Positions 26,693 to 33,658 of a stretch of DNA of 44,096 nucleotides are shown here, one piece after another. Position numbers and translations under genes: made by a program. The number at the start of each line of letters is the position of its first letter. The first letter of the stretch is position 1. Source of the stretch: JAJTHJ01 sp046316025 (lineage in GTDB: Bacteria; Pseudomonadota; Gammaproteobacteria; Burkholderiales; Burkholderiaceae_F); contig JBKCXU010000095.1 of NCBI GenBank assembly GCA_046316025.1, positions 1-44,096 on the forward strand. The letters are read 5' to 3'. The notes under the pieces were generated by a model, which saw only the letters and a list, made by a program, of their open reading frames with translations, was not told the origin of the DNA and made no database searches.

Positions 26693-26761
26693 CCTCCCTC
26701 ACCCGGCCGCTGCGCGGCCACCCTCTCCCCCCGGGAGATGGGCTGGGGGTGAGGGAAGACC
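26693..26761. repeat. GC-rich palindromic repeat (CCCTCTCCC type)
   Basis: This is a copy of the 13441-13538 family: CCTCCCTCACCCGGCCGCTG at the left, then CCCTCTCCCCCCGGGAGATG, ending in GAGGGAAGAC. It lies between the phasin and patatin genes and contains no frame of note. Confidence 0.75.
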
Positions 26762-26790
26762 GCCACAACTTTGCGTAAGCGAAGCGATTC

Positions 26791-28035
26791 ATGGCGTCGC
26801 CAGTCCGGCGTGACAAGCGCCCACCCCGCATCGGCTTGGCTTTGGCCGGCGGCGGTCCATTGGGTTCCATCTATGAGATCGGCGCGCTGGCCGCGCTGAC
26901 GGAATCGCTGCGCGGCATCGACTTCAACGACGCCGAGGTTTACGTCGGCGTCAGTGCCGGCGCCTTTGTCGCGGCGGGTCTGGCCAACGGCTACACGCCG
27001 CACCAGATGTCGCGTCTGTTCATCGAAGGGCGTACCCGCGACGAGAGCTTCGACCCCTCGATCCTGCTACAGCCGGCACTGCGCGAATACTGGCAGCGCT
27101 TGCGCTCGGTGCCCGGCCTTACGGCGGGCGCGATCTGGCACTACCTCGCCGGCGCCAGCAGCCTGATGAGCTCGTTCGAGCGGCTCGGCCGCGCGATTCC
27201 GACCGGCGTCTTCAGCGGCGACGAGGCTTCGCGCTATCTGGCGGAGACCTTCAGTCACGGCGCGCGCACCGACGACTTTCGCAAGCTCAAGCACAAGCTT
27301 TATCTGGTCGCCACCGATCTGGACACCGGCATGCCGGTGGCCTTCGGTGGACCGGGCACCGACCATGTCCCAATCTCGCGCGCCGTGCAGGCTTCGGCGG
27401 CGCTGCCGGGGTTGTTCCCGCCGGTACTGATCGACGGCCACTACTTCGTCGACGGCGCGCTGCGCAAGACACTGCACGCCTCGGTCGCGCTGGAGCACGG
27501 CGTCGATCTGCTCATTTGCATCAATCCGCTGGTCCCCTATGACGCCACGCCCGGCCAGCGCGCCCGCGAGCCCGAGCACCGGATGCACTCGCTGGTCGAG
27601 GGCGGCCTGCCGGTGGTGCTGGCGCAGACCTTCCGCTCGATCATCCGCTCGCGGCTGGACGCGGGGATGGAGCGCTACAAGACCGCCTACCCGCAAACGG
27701 ACATCGTGCTGTTCGAGCCCCACCGCTCGGACGCCGACATGTTCTTCACGAACCTGTTTTCGTATTCCAGCCGGCGCCGACTGTGCGAGCACGCCTACCA
27801 AAAGACGCGCCACGAACTCTGGGCACGCCGGCACGAACTGGCGCCGCTGCTGGCGCGCCACGGCGTGCGGATCGACGTCGCCACGCTGCGCGACGACAAG
27901 CTCACGCTGATCAAGAGCATCCGCAAGCAGCGCGAAAGCTGGCTCGATCTCGCCTCGACCGCCGCCACGCGGCAACTGACGCACACGCTGGACGACCTGG
28001 ATCGCTGGTTGCGCCTGCACAGCCCACCAGCCTGA
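26791..28035 (+). CDS. Patatin-like phospholipase
   Basis: This is a predicted lipid acyl hydrolase with a Ser-Asp dyad. The patatin signatures are all present: the oxyanion GGGPLG (20-25; one Pro replaces the usual third Gly/Arg residues), the nucleophile elbow GVSAG (Ser55) and DGA with catalytic Asp221. The region SRAVQASAALPGLFPPVLID before DGA is also typical. The 414-residue product has no signal peptide, so it acts in the cytoplasm or at the inner membrane face. The C-terminal ~150 residues (RRRLCEHAYQKTRHELWARR and after) are helical and family-specific. Start ATG at 26791; the ribosome-binding site is weak. Given the neighbouring acyl reductase and phasin, it might release acyl groups from membrane or storage lipid; this is inference. 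Confidence 0.9.
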   Translation: MASPVRRDKRPPRIGLALAGGGPLGSIYEIGALAALTESLRGIDFNDAEVYVGVSAGAFVAAGLANGYTPHQMSRLFIEGRTRDESFDPSILLQPALREYWQRLRSVPGLTAGAIWHYLAGASSLMSSFERLGRAIPTGVFSGDEASRYLAETFSHGARTDDFRKLKHKLYLVATDLDTGMPVAFGGPGTDHVPISRAVQASAALPGLFPPVLIDGHYFVDGALRKTLHASVALEHGVDLLICINPLVPYDATPGQRAREPEHRMHSLVEGGLPVVLAQTFRSIIRSRLDAGMERYKTAYPQTDIVLFEPHRSDADMFFTNLFSYSSRRRLCEHAYQKTRHELWARRHELAPLLARHGVRIDVATLRDDKLTLIKSIRKQRESWLDLASTAATRQLTHTLDDLDRWLRLHSPPA

Positions 28036-28227
28036 CAGAGTTACCAAAATCATGACCATTGAACGGCCGTTTCATGACAAAAGTCACCTGTTAGTTTTGC
28101 CAGCGCAACGATAAGATTGTTACGTCCGCAGAGTGCTGGCGTGGTAGCGCCCGGACTTCCCTCGGTGCTACCGGATCCGCACTTCGACAAACATTCCATC
28201 CACCCAAGTGTCTTTCTGGGAGTCACC

Positions 28228-28803
28228 ATGAAGGTCCTTCACTTTGCCGCCGTCGCTCTAGCCTCCATCTCTGCTTTGCCGGCCATCGCGGCAACCCAAG
28301 GATCCCTCGGCACCACCTCCACCGCGACCTTCGGCGTCACGGCAAACGGCCCAGCAACCCCGCGCCTCGTGCAAGTGCTGGACGTAGAGGACGCGACGTT
28401 CAACAACAGCACGCAGTCGGAACGGTCGCCTTCGACACCTGGCGTCACCATGACGTTTTGCGTGGTGGACACCTACGCCGGCGCCGTGACCCTTCAGGTC
28501 AGCAACGACGGCACGAACGGCATTGATAGCAACGGGTTCCTCCTCAAGGCCACTTCCGGCACCACGGTCACTATCTATCCCGAAGTAACGAATGTCAGTG
28601 TCTCAAGCCTGTGGGGCGCGTTCAGCGGGGCGAACAGCTTCACCGCCACTATTCCCGCTGGGCAGACCGTCAGCGCCGCGGCGGCTTGCGGAGTCGGCAA
28701 TGTGAAGATCCACGTTTCCCTTCCCGCGAGTCAGACATTGCCGGAGACGATCGGGGGAACCAGCTTCACGACGACCATCACGATGGTGGCGACCCCGATT
28801 TGA
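28228..28803 (+). CDS. Predicted secreted beta-rich protein, unidentified
   Basis: I do not recognise this gene. It encodes 191 residues with a clear signal peptide (MKVLHFAAVALASISALPAI, cleavage after IAA or AIAA) and a mature part rich in Thr, Ser, Val, Ala and Gly with few charges. Two Cys occur (FCVVDTY and AACGVGN), perhaps a disulfide. The pattern of alternating hydrophobic residues (ITMVATPI at the C-terminus, AGAVTLQVSNDG) suggests a beta-sandwich such as a pilus or spore-coat-U-like domain, without motif proof. The start is the ATG at 28228-28230, with GGGAG 5 nt upstream. It is a single-gene unit, preceded by a 190 bp stretch that is AT-richer than its surroundings and probably holds its promoter. 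Confidence 0.7.
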   Translation: MKVLHFAAVALASISALPAIAATQGSLGTTSTATFGVTANGPATPRLVQVLDVEDATFNNSTQSERSPSTPGVTMTFCVVDTYAGAVTLQVSNDGTNGIDSNGFLLKATSGTTVTIYPEVTNVSVSSLWGAFSGANSFTATIPAGQTVSAAAACGVGNVKIHVSLPASQTLPETIGGTSFTTTITMVATPI

Positions 28804-29096
28804 AGACACGTCCGGGCGCGCCGCGGGGTATCGGCGCGCCCAATACGGTACCGCGCCGGGCAAAGCCGCCGGGGCATTGGGCAACACCCCGGATCCGCGC
28901 CAGCGGCTGAACCGCAACCCGCGCTCGCGGGAATCCAGGCTCTCGATACCAGGAAGCGAGTCGGCACCGATTGAACGCGCATCGTGGATCGATGCGCGGC
29001 AGCGATGCTGCGACGCATCTACCTCAGCGATGGCGCATGGGTAATATCCCATCGTCACCGTTGTCCGCGCCCGGGTCTGCTCCCCGCCAAAAACTC

Positions 29097-29762
29097 ATGC
29101 AACGCAAGCCCCCGCGCCGCACGCGCGAGCGCATTCTCGAACTGTCGCTGCGCTTGCTCAACGATTTCGGCGAGCCGAACGTCAACACGACGATCATTGC
29201 CCAGGAGATGAACATCTCGCCGGGCAACCTGTACTACCACTTCAAAAACAAGGACGACATCGTCAACTGCATCTTCCAGCAGTTCGAGCGGGAGATCGAC
29301 AAGCTGCTGGCGGTGCCGCCCGAGCGCCGCCCCAACGTCGAGGACGCCTGGCTCTTTTTGCACCTGCTCTTCGAGCTGATCTGGAAGTACCGCTTTTTCT
29401 ACCGCGATCTGAACAATCTGCTGATCAACAGTCGCACGCTGGAGATGCGCTTCAAGACGCTGCTCGGGCAGAAGGTCAAGATGGCGCGCTGGCTGTGCGA
29501 GGGGCTGGCCGCCAACGGCGAGCTGAAGGCGAGCCGCGCCGAGATCGCCGCGCTGGCGACCAACATGGTGGTGGTCGCCACCTATTGGCTGTCGTACCAG
29601 TACGTCATGAACGCGCGGCGCTTTTCCGAATCCGAGTTCGTCGGCCAGGCGGTGGCGCAGGGCTGTTATCAGGTGATGGCGCTCACCGCGCCCTACCTGA
29701 CCGGGGACGCGCGCGCCTTGTTCGAGAAACTCGCCGCCGCGTACCGCGACGCGGCGGCGTAG
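29097..29762 (+). CDS. TetR/AcrR-family transcriptional regulator
   Basis: This is a dimeric repressor with an N-terminal helix-turn-helix: RTRERILELSLRLLNDFGEP, then TTIIAQEMNISPGNLYYHFK (about 28-47). The C-terminal ligand-binding domain (IWKYRFFYRDLNNLLINS, NMVVVATYWLSYQYVMNAR) matches a beta/gamma-proteobacterial branch sometimes found near fatty-acid and PHA genes. The 221-residue version starts at the ATG at 29097; upstream ATGs at 29037 and 28971 give longer frames without homology. No strong ribosome-binding site is visible for any of them. It converges on aqpZ, ending 12 bp from that gene's stop. A role in controlling the nearby acyl reductase and phasin genes is possible but unproven. 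Confidence 0.88.
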   Translation: MQRKPPRRTRERILELSLRLLNDFGEPNVNTTIIAQEMNISPGNLYYHFKNKDDIVNCIFQQFEREIDKLLAVPPERRPNVEDAWLFLHLLFELIWKYRFFYRDLNNLLINSRTLEMRFKTLLGQKVKMARWLCEGLAANGELKASRAEIAALATNMVVVATYWLSYQYVMNARRFSESEFVGQAVAQGCYQVMALTAPYLTGDARALFEKLAAAYRDAAA

Positions 29763-29774
29763 CCCCACGCGGCG

Positions 29775-30491
29775 CTAGCCGCGACCGGCAACGTCCGGTT
29801 CGCTTGCCGCGCCGAACAACCAGCGGCCGACCGCGCCAGCCAACAGCGCGCCGACGATCGGCGCGACCCAGAACAGCCACAGCTGCTGCACGGCCCAACC
29901 GCCGACGAACAGCGCCGGCCCGGTGCTGCGCGCGGGGTTGACCGAGGTGTTGGTCACCGGAATGCTGATCAGGTGGATAAGCGTCAGGCACAGGCCAATG
30001 GCGATGCCGGCAAAACCGACCGGCGCCCGCTTGTGGGTCACACCGAGAATCACCAGCAGGAACATGAAAGTCAGCGCAATCTCGGTGACCAGCGCGGCGC
30101 CCATGCTGTACTTGCCCGGCGAGTGCTCGCCGAAGCCGTTGGAGGCGAAGCCGCCGGCCAGATCGAAGCCCGCCTTGCCGCTGGCAATGACATACAGGAC
30201 GGCGGCGGCGGCGATCGCGCCGGCCACCTGCGCTGCGATGTAAGCAGGCAGCTGCGAAGCCGGAAAGCGTCCGCCCGCCCACAGGCCGATCGACACCGCC
30301 GGGTTGAAGTGCGCGCCCGAAATGGGGCCGAAGGCATAGGCCCCCGTCAGCACGGTCAGGCCGAATGCCAGTGCCACGCCGGTGAAGCCGATGCCCAACT
30401 CCGGAAACGCCGCCGCCAGCACGGCGCTGCCGCAGCCGCCGAGAACCAGCCAGAACGTGCCGATGAATTCAGCCGCAAGTTTTGCGCCCAT
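29775..30491 (-). CDS. aqpZ: Aquaporin Z, water channel
   Basis: This six-helix inner-membrane channel passes water. Both half-helix motifs are intact: NPAVS (Asn63) and NPARS (Asn185). The selectivity filter residues Phe43, His173, Thr182 and Arg188 match those of E. coli AqpZ and point to water rather than glycerol transport. Length is 238, close to the usual 230. The start is the ATG at 30489-30491 with GGAGGT 5 nt upstream. It is monocistronic; the TetR gene converges from the other side. Confidence 0.96.
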   Translation of the reverse strand: MGAKLAAEFIGTFWLVLGGCGSAVLAAAFPELGIGFTGVALAFGLTVLTGAYAFGPISGAHFNPAVSIGLWAGGRFPASQLPAYIAAQVAGAIAAAAVLYVIASGKAGFDLAGGFASNGFGEHSPGKYSMGAALVTEIALTFMFLLVILGVTHKRAPVGFAGIAIGLCLTLIHLISIPVTNTSVNPARSTGPALFVGGWAVQQLWLFWVAPIVGALLAGAVGRWLFGAASEPDVAGRG

Positions 30492-30612
30492 GGTTTACCT
30501 CCGAAAGAGAGCGGCGGACTTTACCGCAGCGCCGTAGCGCGCAGGTGGCGGCCGCGGCGTTACGCTTCGACGCGCGTCGCGGCTGCGCGACACCCACCCG
30601 GAGACATCGCTC

Positions 30613-31392
30613 ATGGCCAAAGCCTGGACCAAGTTCCCTTACCCAGACAAGCAGTTCCACTACACCGCGGCGACGCTGAAGAAGGCGTGGGAACGTCTGC
30701 ACAAGGGCGACGCGGAACCCTGGCCCAAGGCCGACGCGGCGATCGAGGCGTGGATCGCCTTTCACGCCGGCGAGTTTCAGAAAGCGGTGGAACTGGGGAT
30801 CAAGGCCGGCGGCGCCGGCATCACCGCCGCCAACAAGGCGCAGGCGATCTACGCCAATTACGTCGAAGACGACGACAAGCGCAAGCTGGATCTCTTTCAG
30901 GAAGTCGCCGCGCGCGCCGAGGCGCAACAGGCGGCGGAGCCCAAGAACCCCGCCGGCTACTACTGGGCCGCCTATGCATTCGGCCGCTATGCGCAGGGCA
31001 TTTCCATCGTCAAGGCGCTATCCCAAGGCATCGGCGGCAAGGTCAAAAGCGCGCTGGAGACGACGATCAAGCTGGCGCCCAAGCACGCGGACGCGCACAT
31101 CGCGCTGGGCGCCTATCACGCCGAGGTGATCGACAAGGTTGGCGGAATGATCGGTGGCCTGACCTACGGCGCCAAGAAGGACGTGGGGCTGAAGCACTTC
31201 GAGACGGCGCTGAAGCTCAATCCGGACTCGGCCATCGCGCGCATCGAATACGCCAACGGCCTAGTGCTGCTGGAAGGCAAGAAGGCGCTGGCGCAGGCCG
31301 AGAAGCTGTACGCCGAAGCGGCCGCCGCCGAACCCAACGACGCGATGGAAAAGCTCGACGTGGAGTTGGCGAAGGCGGAGATGGAAGACTGA
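30613..31392 (+). CDS. TPR-like hypothetical protein
   Basis: This is a conserved-looking protein of 259 residues with no signal peptide or membrane segment. Helical repeat units are visible: AIEAWIAFHAGEFQKAVELG, ALETTIKLAPKHADAHIALG and HFETALKLNPDSAIARIEYA, each with the spacing of tetratricopeptide repeats, so it probably mediates protein contacts. The N-terminus begins MAKAWTKFPYPDKQFHYTAA. GGAGAC lies about 7 nt before the ATG. No enzyme motif was found. A strong hairpin repeat follows 10 bp after the stop. Confidence 0.75.
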   Translation: MAKAWTKFPYPDKQFHYTAATLKKAWERLHKGDAEPWPKADAAIEAWIAFHAGEFQKAVELGIKAGGAGITAANKAQAIYANYVEDDDKRKLDLFQEVAARAEAQQAAEPKNPAGYYWAAYAFGRYAQGISIVKALSQGIGGKVKSALETTIKLAPKHADAHIALGAYHAEVIDKVGGMIGGLTYGAKKDVGLKHFETALKLNPDSAIARIEYANGLVLLEGKKALAQAEKLYAEAAAAEPNDAMEKLDVELAKAEMED

Positions 31393-31402
31393 CAGGCCGA
31401 CT

Positions 31403-31477
31403 GTCGTTCCGAGCGCAGCGAGGAACCTGCTGTTTGCGCCACCGAAACAGCAGGTCCCTCGCTGCGCTCGGGACGAC
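31403..31477. repeat. Long inverted repeat, hairpin of 33-nt arms
   Basis: The left arm 31403-31435 starts GTCGTTCCGAGCGCAGCGAG and ends CTGCTGTTT. The right arm 31445-31477 is its reverse complement with two differences, separated by a 9-nt loop. A single arm recurs at 31677-31710. It lies just after the TPR gene stop and could act as a terminator or mRNA-stabilising hairpin. Confidence 0.85.
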
Positions 31478-31532
31478 AACACGAGCGACACGCGCGCGCT
31501 CAGTACCTTACCCATGATCTCACCGAGTTGGG

Positions 31533-31622
31533 GCGCCCCCGCCCCCACCCCAACCCTCCCCCGCAGGCGGGGGAGGCAGTAAGCCCCTACCCTGCGAAGC
31601 GAGGGAGGGCTGGGGTGGGGGC
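31533..31622. repeat. Palindromic repeat (CCCCCACCCCAACCCTCCCCC type)
   Basis: Outer arms GCCCCCACCCCAACCCTCCC and its near complement GGAGGGCTGGGGTGGGGGC enclose the inner palindrome CCTCCCCCGCAGGCGGGGGAGG (31554-31575, read across the arm boundary). The intergenic region 31393-31744 consists mostly of this unit, the 31403 hairpin and a lone arm at 31677-31710; I see no gene in it. Confidence 0.75.
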
Positions 31623-31676
31623 CTGGTTCATGGGCCGAAGTCGGGATGCAACGGCATCCGGCGGTCTCTCCCGCGC

Positions 31677-31710
31677 TCGTCGTTTCGAGCGCAGCGAGGA
31701 ACCTGCTTTT
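31677..31710. repeat. Single arm of the 31403 hairpin repeat
   Basis: The sequence CGTCGTTTCGAGCGCAGCGA continues GGAACCTGCTTTT, nearly identical to the left arm at 31403-31435. It has no adjacent inverted partner. Confidence 0.75.
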
Positions 31711-31744
31711 CTCTCTCCGCACGGCGGTCGAACCGGCGCCGCGA

Positions 31745-32869
31745 TCAGAACACCGCTCCGCGCGCATCGACCGGCCACACCGCTTCGACCACGTTGCCGC
31801 GCACGGCGACGATCCAGTCGTGCAGGTTGACGGTCGGGTCGCAGTGGCCGGGGATCAGCAGAGCCTTGTCGCCGAGCGCGAACGCCGGGCCGTCGCCGCT
31901 GCGGCGCAGGACGGTGTGCTCGTCCGACACGCCGGCCACCGACCAGCCGGCAAACGCCGGCTGCGGCGGGCCGGAGTCCACCGCCAGTGCCTTGAGGCCG
32001 GCATCGAGCGTGACGCGGTCGCCGCGCACGCTCAGCGCGGAGGCGAACACGAACAGCGCCTGCGCAAACTGCGGCGCGTTGGCGTCGGCTTCGTTGCGCG
32101 CGTAGTCGGCGTCCATCAGTGCGTAAGAGCCGGGCTGGATCTCGGTGTAGACGCCGCTGGCCGCCTCGTAGATGAAGCTGCCGGTGCCCGCGCCGGTGAC
32201 CACCTCGCAGGGCAACTCGGCCGCGCGCAGGGCGGCGCGGAACGCATCCGCCTTTTGCACGGCGGCACCGATGGCGGCGCACCGTTCGGCCACGCTGCGC
32301 AGGTGTTGCGCCGACCCGTGATAGGCATGCAGGCCCATGAAGGTGAGCCGCGGCTGCCCCAGCACGGCGCGCGAGACTTCGATCAGCGAGTCGGCGTCGG
32401 GCACCCCGGCGCGGCCGTGGCCGACGTCGGCTTCCACATAAACGTCGAGCCAGGCGTCGGCCTCGCGGCAGGCAGTGCCGAGCGCGCGCGCGACCTCGGC
32501 GTCCTCGACACAGACGCCCAGCCGCGTCTGTGGATACGCTGCCGCCAGCTGCGCCAGCCGCGCGAGCTTGCGCGGGCCGACCACCTCGTTGGTGATCAGC
32601 ACATCGGCGACGCCACCGGCGGCGAAGGCAGCCGCCTCGCTGACCTTCTGGCAACAGATGCCGACGGCGCCAGCGGCGACCTGCCGGCGCGCGATCTCGA
32701 CGCACTTGTGGCTCTTGGCATGCGGGCGCAAGCGCACGCGCGCGGCTGCGGCGGCATTGGCCAGCCGTCGCAGGTTGCGCTCGAACAGATCGAGGTCGAG
32801 CAGCAGGGCTGGGGTGTCGACGTCTTCCAGCGCCATGCCGGGCTGGGCCGGGATCCATGCAGGGTTCAT
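31745..32869 (-). CDS. DSD1-family PLP enzyme (D-threonine aldolase / D-serine dehydratase-like)
   Basis: This is a fold-type III PLP enzyme: an alanine-racemase-like barrel with a D-serine-dehydratase-like C-terminal domain. It opens with DTPALLLDLDLFERNL; the PLP lysine is in RPHAKSHKC. GLHAYHGSAQH and TGAGTGSF bind the cofactor phosphate region. The C-terminal metal site PGHCDPTVNLHD (His and Cys ligands) is conserved in D-threonine aldolases and metazoan-type D-serine dehydratases. Length is 374. The start is the ATG at 32867-32869; a second ATG at 32836 gives 11 fewer residues. It is divergent from dcd with only 60 bp between them. Whether D-Ser, D-Thr or another D-3-hydroxy amino acid is the substrate cannot be told from sequence. 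Confidence 0.9.
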   Translation of the reverse strand: MNPAWIPAQPGMALEDVDTPALLLDLDLFERNLRRLANAAAAARVRLRPHAKSHKCVEIARRQVAAGAVGICCQKVSEAAAFAAGGVADVLITNEVVGPRKLARLAQLAAAYPQTRLGVCVEDAEVARALGTACREADAWLDVYVEADVGHGRAGVPDADSLIEVSRAVLGQPRLTFMGLHAYHGSAQHLRSVAERCAAIGAAVQKADAFRAALRAAELPCEVVTGAGTGSFIYEAASGVYTEIQPGSYALMDADYARNEADANAPQFAQALFVFASALSVRGDRVTLDAGLKALAVDSGPPQPAFAGWSVAGVSDEHTVLRRSGDGPAFALGDKALLIPGHCDPTVNLHDWIVAVRGNVVEAVWPVDARGAVF

Positions 32870-32929
32870 GCGGCGAGTCTACGGCGGCCGCACCCGTAGA
32901 ATCGCCGCGCTCCCTCACGGAAACGAGCC

Positions 32930-33493
32930 ATGAGCATCAAAAGCGACAAATGGATCCGCCGGATGGCGGCGCAGGGGATGATCGAACCCTTCGAGCCTGC
33001 CCAGGTGCGCAGCCGCGACGGCCAGAAGATCGTGAGCTACGGCACCTCCAGCTACGGCTACGACATCCGTTGCGCCGACGAATTCAAGATCTTCACGAAT
33101 ATCAACAGCACGATCGTCGATCCCAAGGCTTTCGATCCCAACTCTTTCGTCGATGTCAAAGGGCCGGTGTGCATCGTCCCGCCCAACTCGTTTGCGCTGG
33201 CGCGCACGGTCGAGTACTTCCGCATCCCGCGCAACGTGCTGACGATCTGCCTGGGCAAGAGCACCTACGCGCGCTGCGGGATCATCGTCAACGTGACGCC
33301 GCTGGAGCCGGAATGGGAGGGGCACGTGACGCTGGAGTTTTCCAACACCACGCCGCTGCCGGCGCGCATCTACGCCGGCGAAGGCTGCGCGCAGGTGATC
33401 TTCATCGAAAGCGACGAGGTCTGCGAAACGAGCTACCGCGACCGCGGCGGCAAGTACCAAGGGCAGGTGGGCGTGACCTTGCCGCGGACTTGA
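32930..33493 (+). CDS. dcd: dCTP deaminase
   Basis: This enzyme deaminates dCTP to dUTP, feeding dUTPase and so dTTP synthesis. The 187-residue product has the standard length and motifs: SSYGYDIRCADEFKIF, the active-site segment STYARCGIIVNVTPLEPEWEG with the catalytic Glu, and the C-terminal nucleotide lid SYRDRGGKYQGQ. It begins MSIKSDKWIRRMA, the usual start. Dcd followed by a decarboxylase of the arginine/lysine/ornithine type is a recurring beta-proteobacterial order; here the PF10136 gene is between them. Confidence 0.97.
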   Translation: MSIKSDKWIRRMAAQGMIEPFEPAQVRSRDGQKIVSYGTSSYGYDIRCADEFKIFTNINSTIVDPKAFDPNSFVDVKGPVCIVPPNSFALARTVEYFRIPRNVLTICLGKSTYARCGIIVNVTPLEPEWEGHVTLEFSNTTPLPARIYAGEGCAQVIFIESDEVCETSYRDRGGKYQGQVGVTLPRT

Positions 33494-33540
33494 GCTCAGT
33501 TTTCTCCGTCCCCTGCAAGAGCTTGCCCCGGACTCGATCC

Positions 33541-33647
33541 GGGGGGAGGGTTGGGGTGGGGATGGGTGGCGGCGAGCGCCACGACACCACCAAGCCCGAC
33601 CCCAACAACCCGTCCCCCTCCCGACCTCCCCCTTGAAGGCGGAGGAG
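33541..33647. repeat. Palindromic repeat between dcd and the PF10136 gene
   Basis: Left arm GGGGGGAGGGTTGGGGTGGG and right arm CCCGTCCCCCTCCCGACCTC, continuing CCCCTTGAAGGCGGAGGA, belong to the 15272 family. The right end (GGAGGAG) lies 10-14 nt before the next ATG and can serve as its ribosome-binding site. Confidence 0.75.
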
Positions 33648-33658
33648 CAAGAGAGCCG

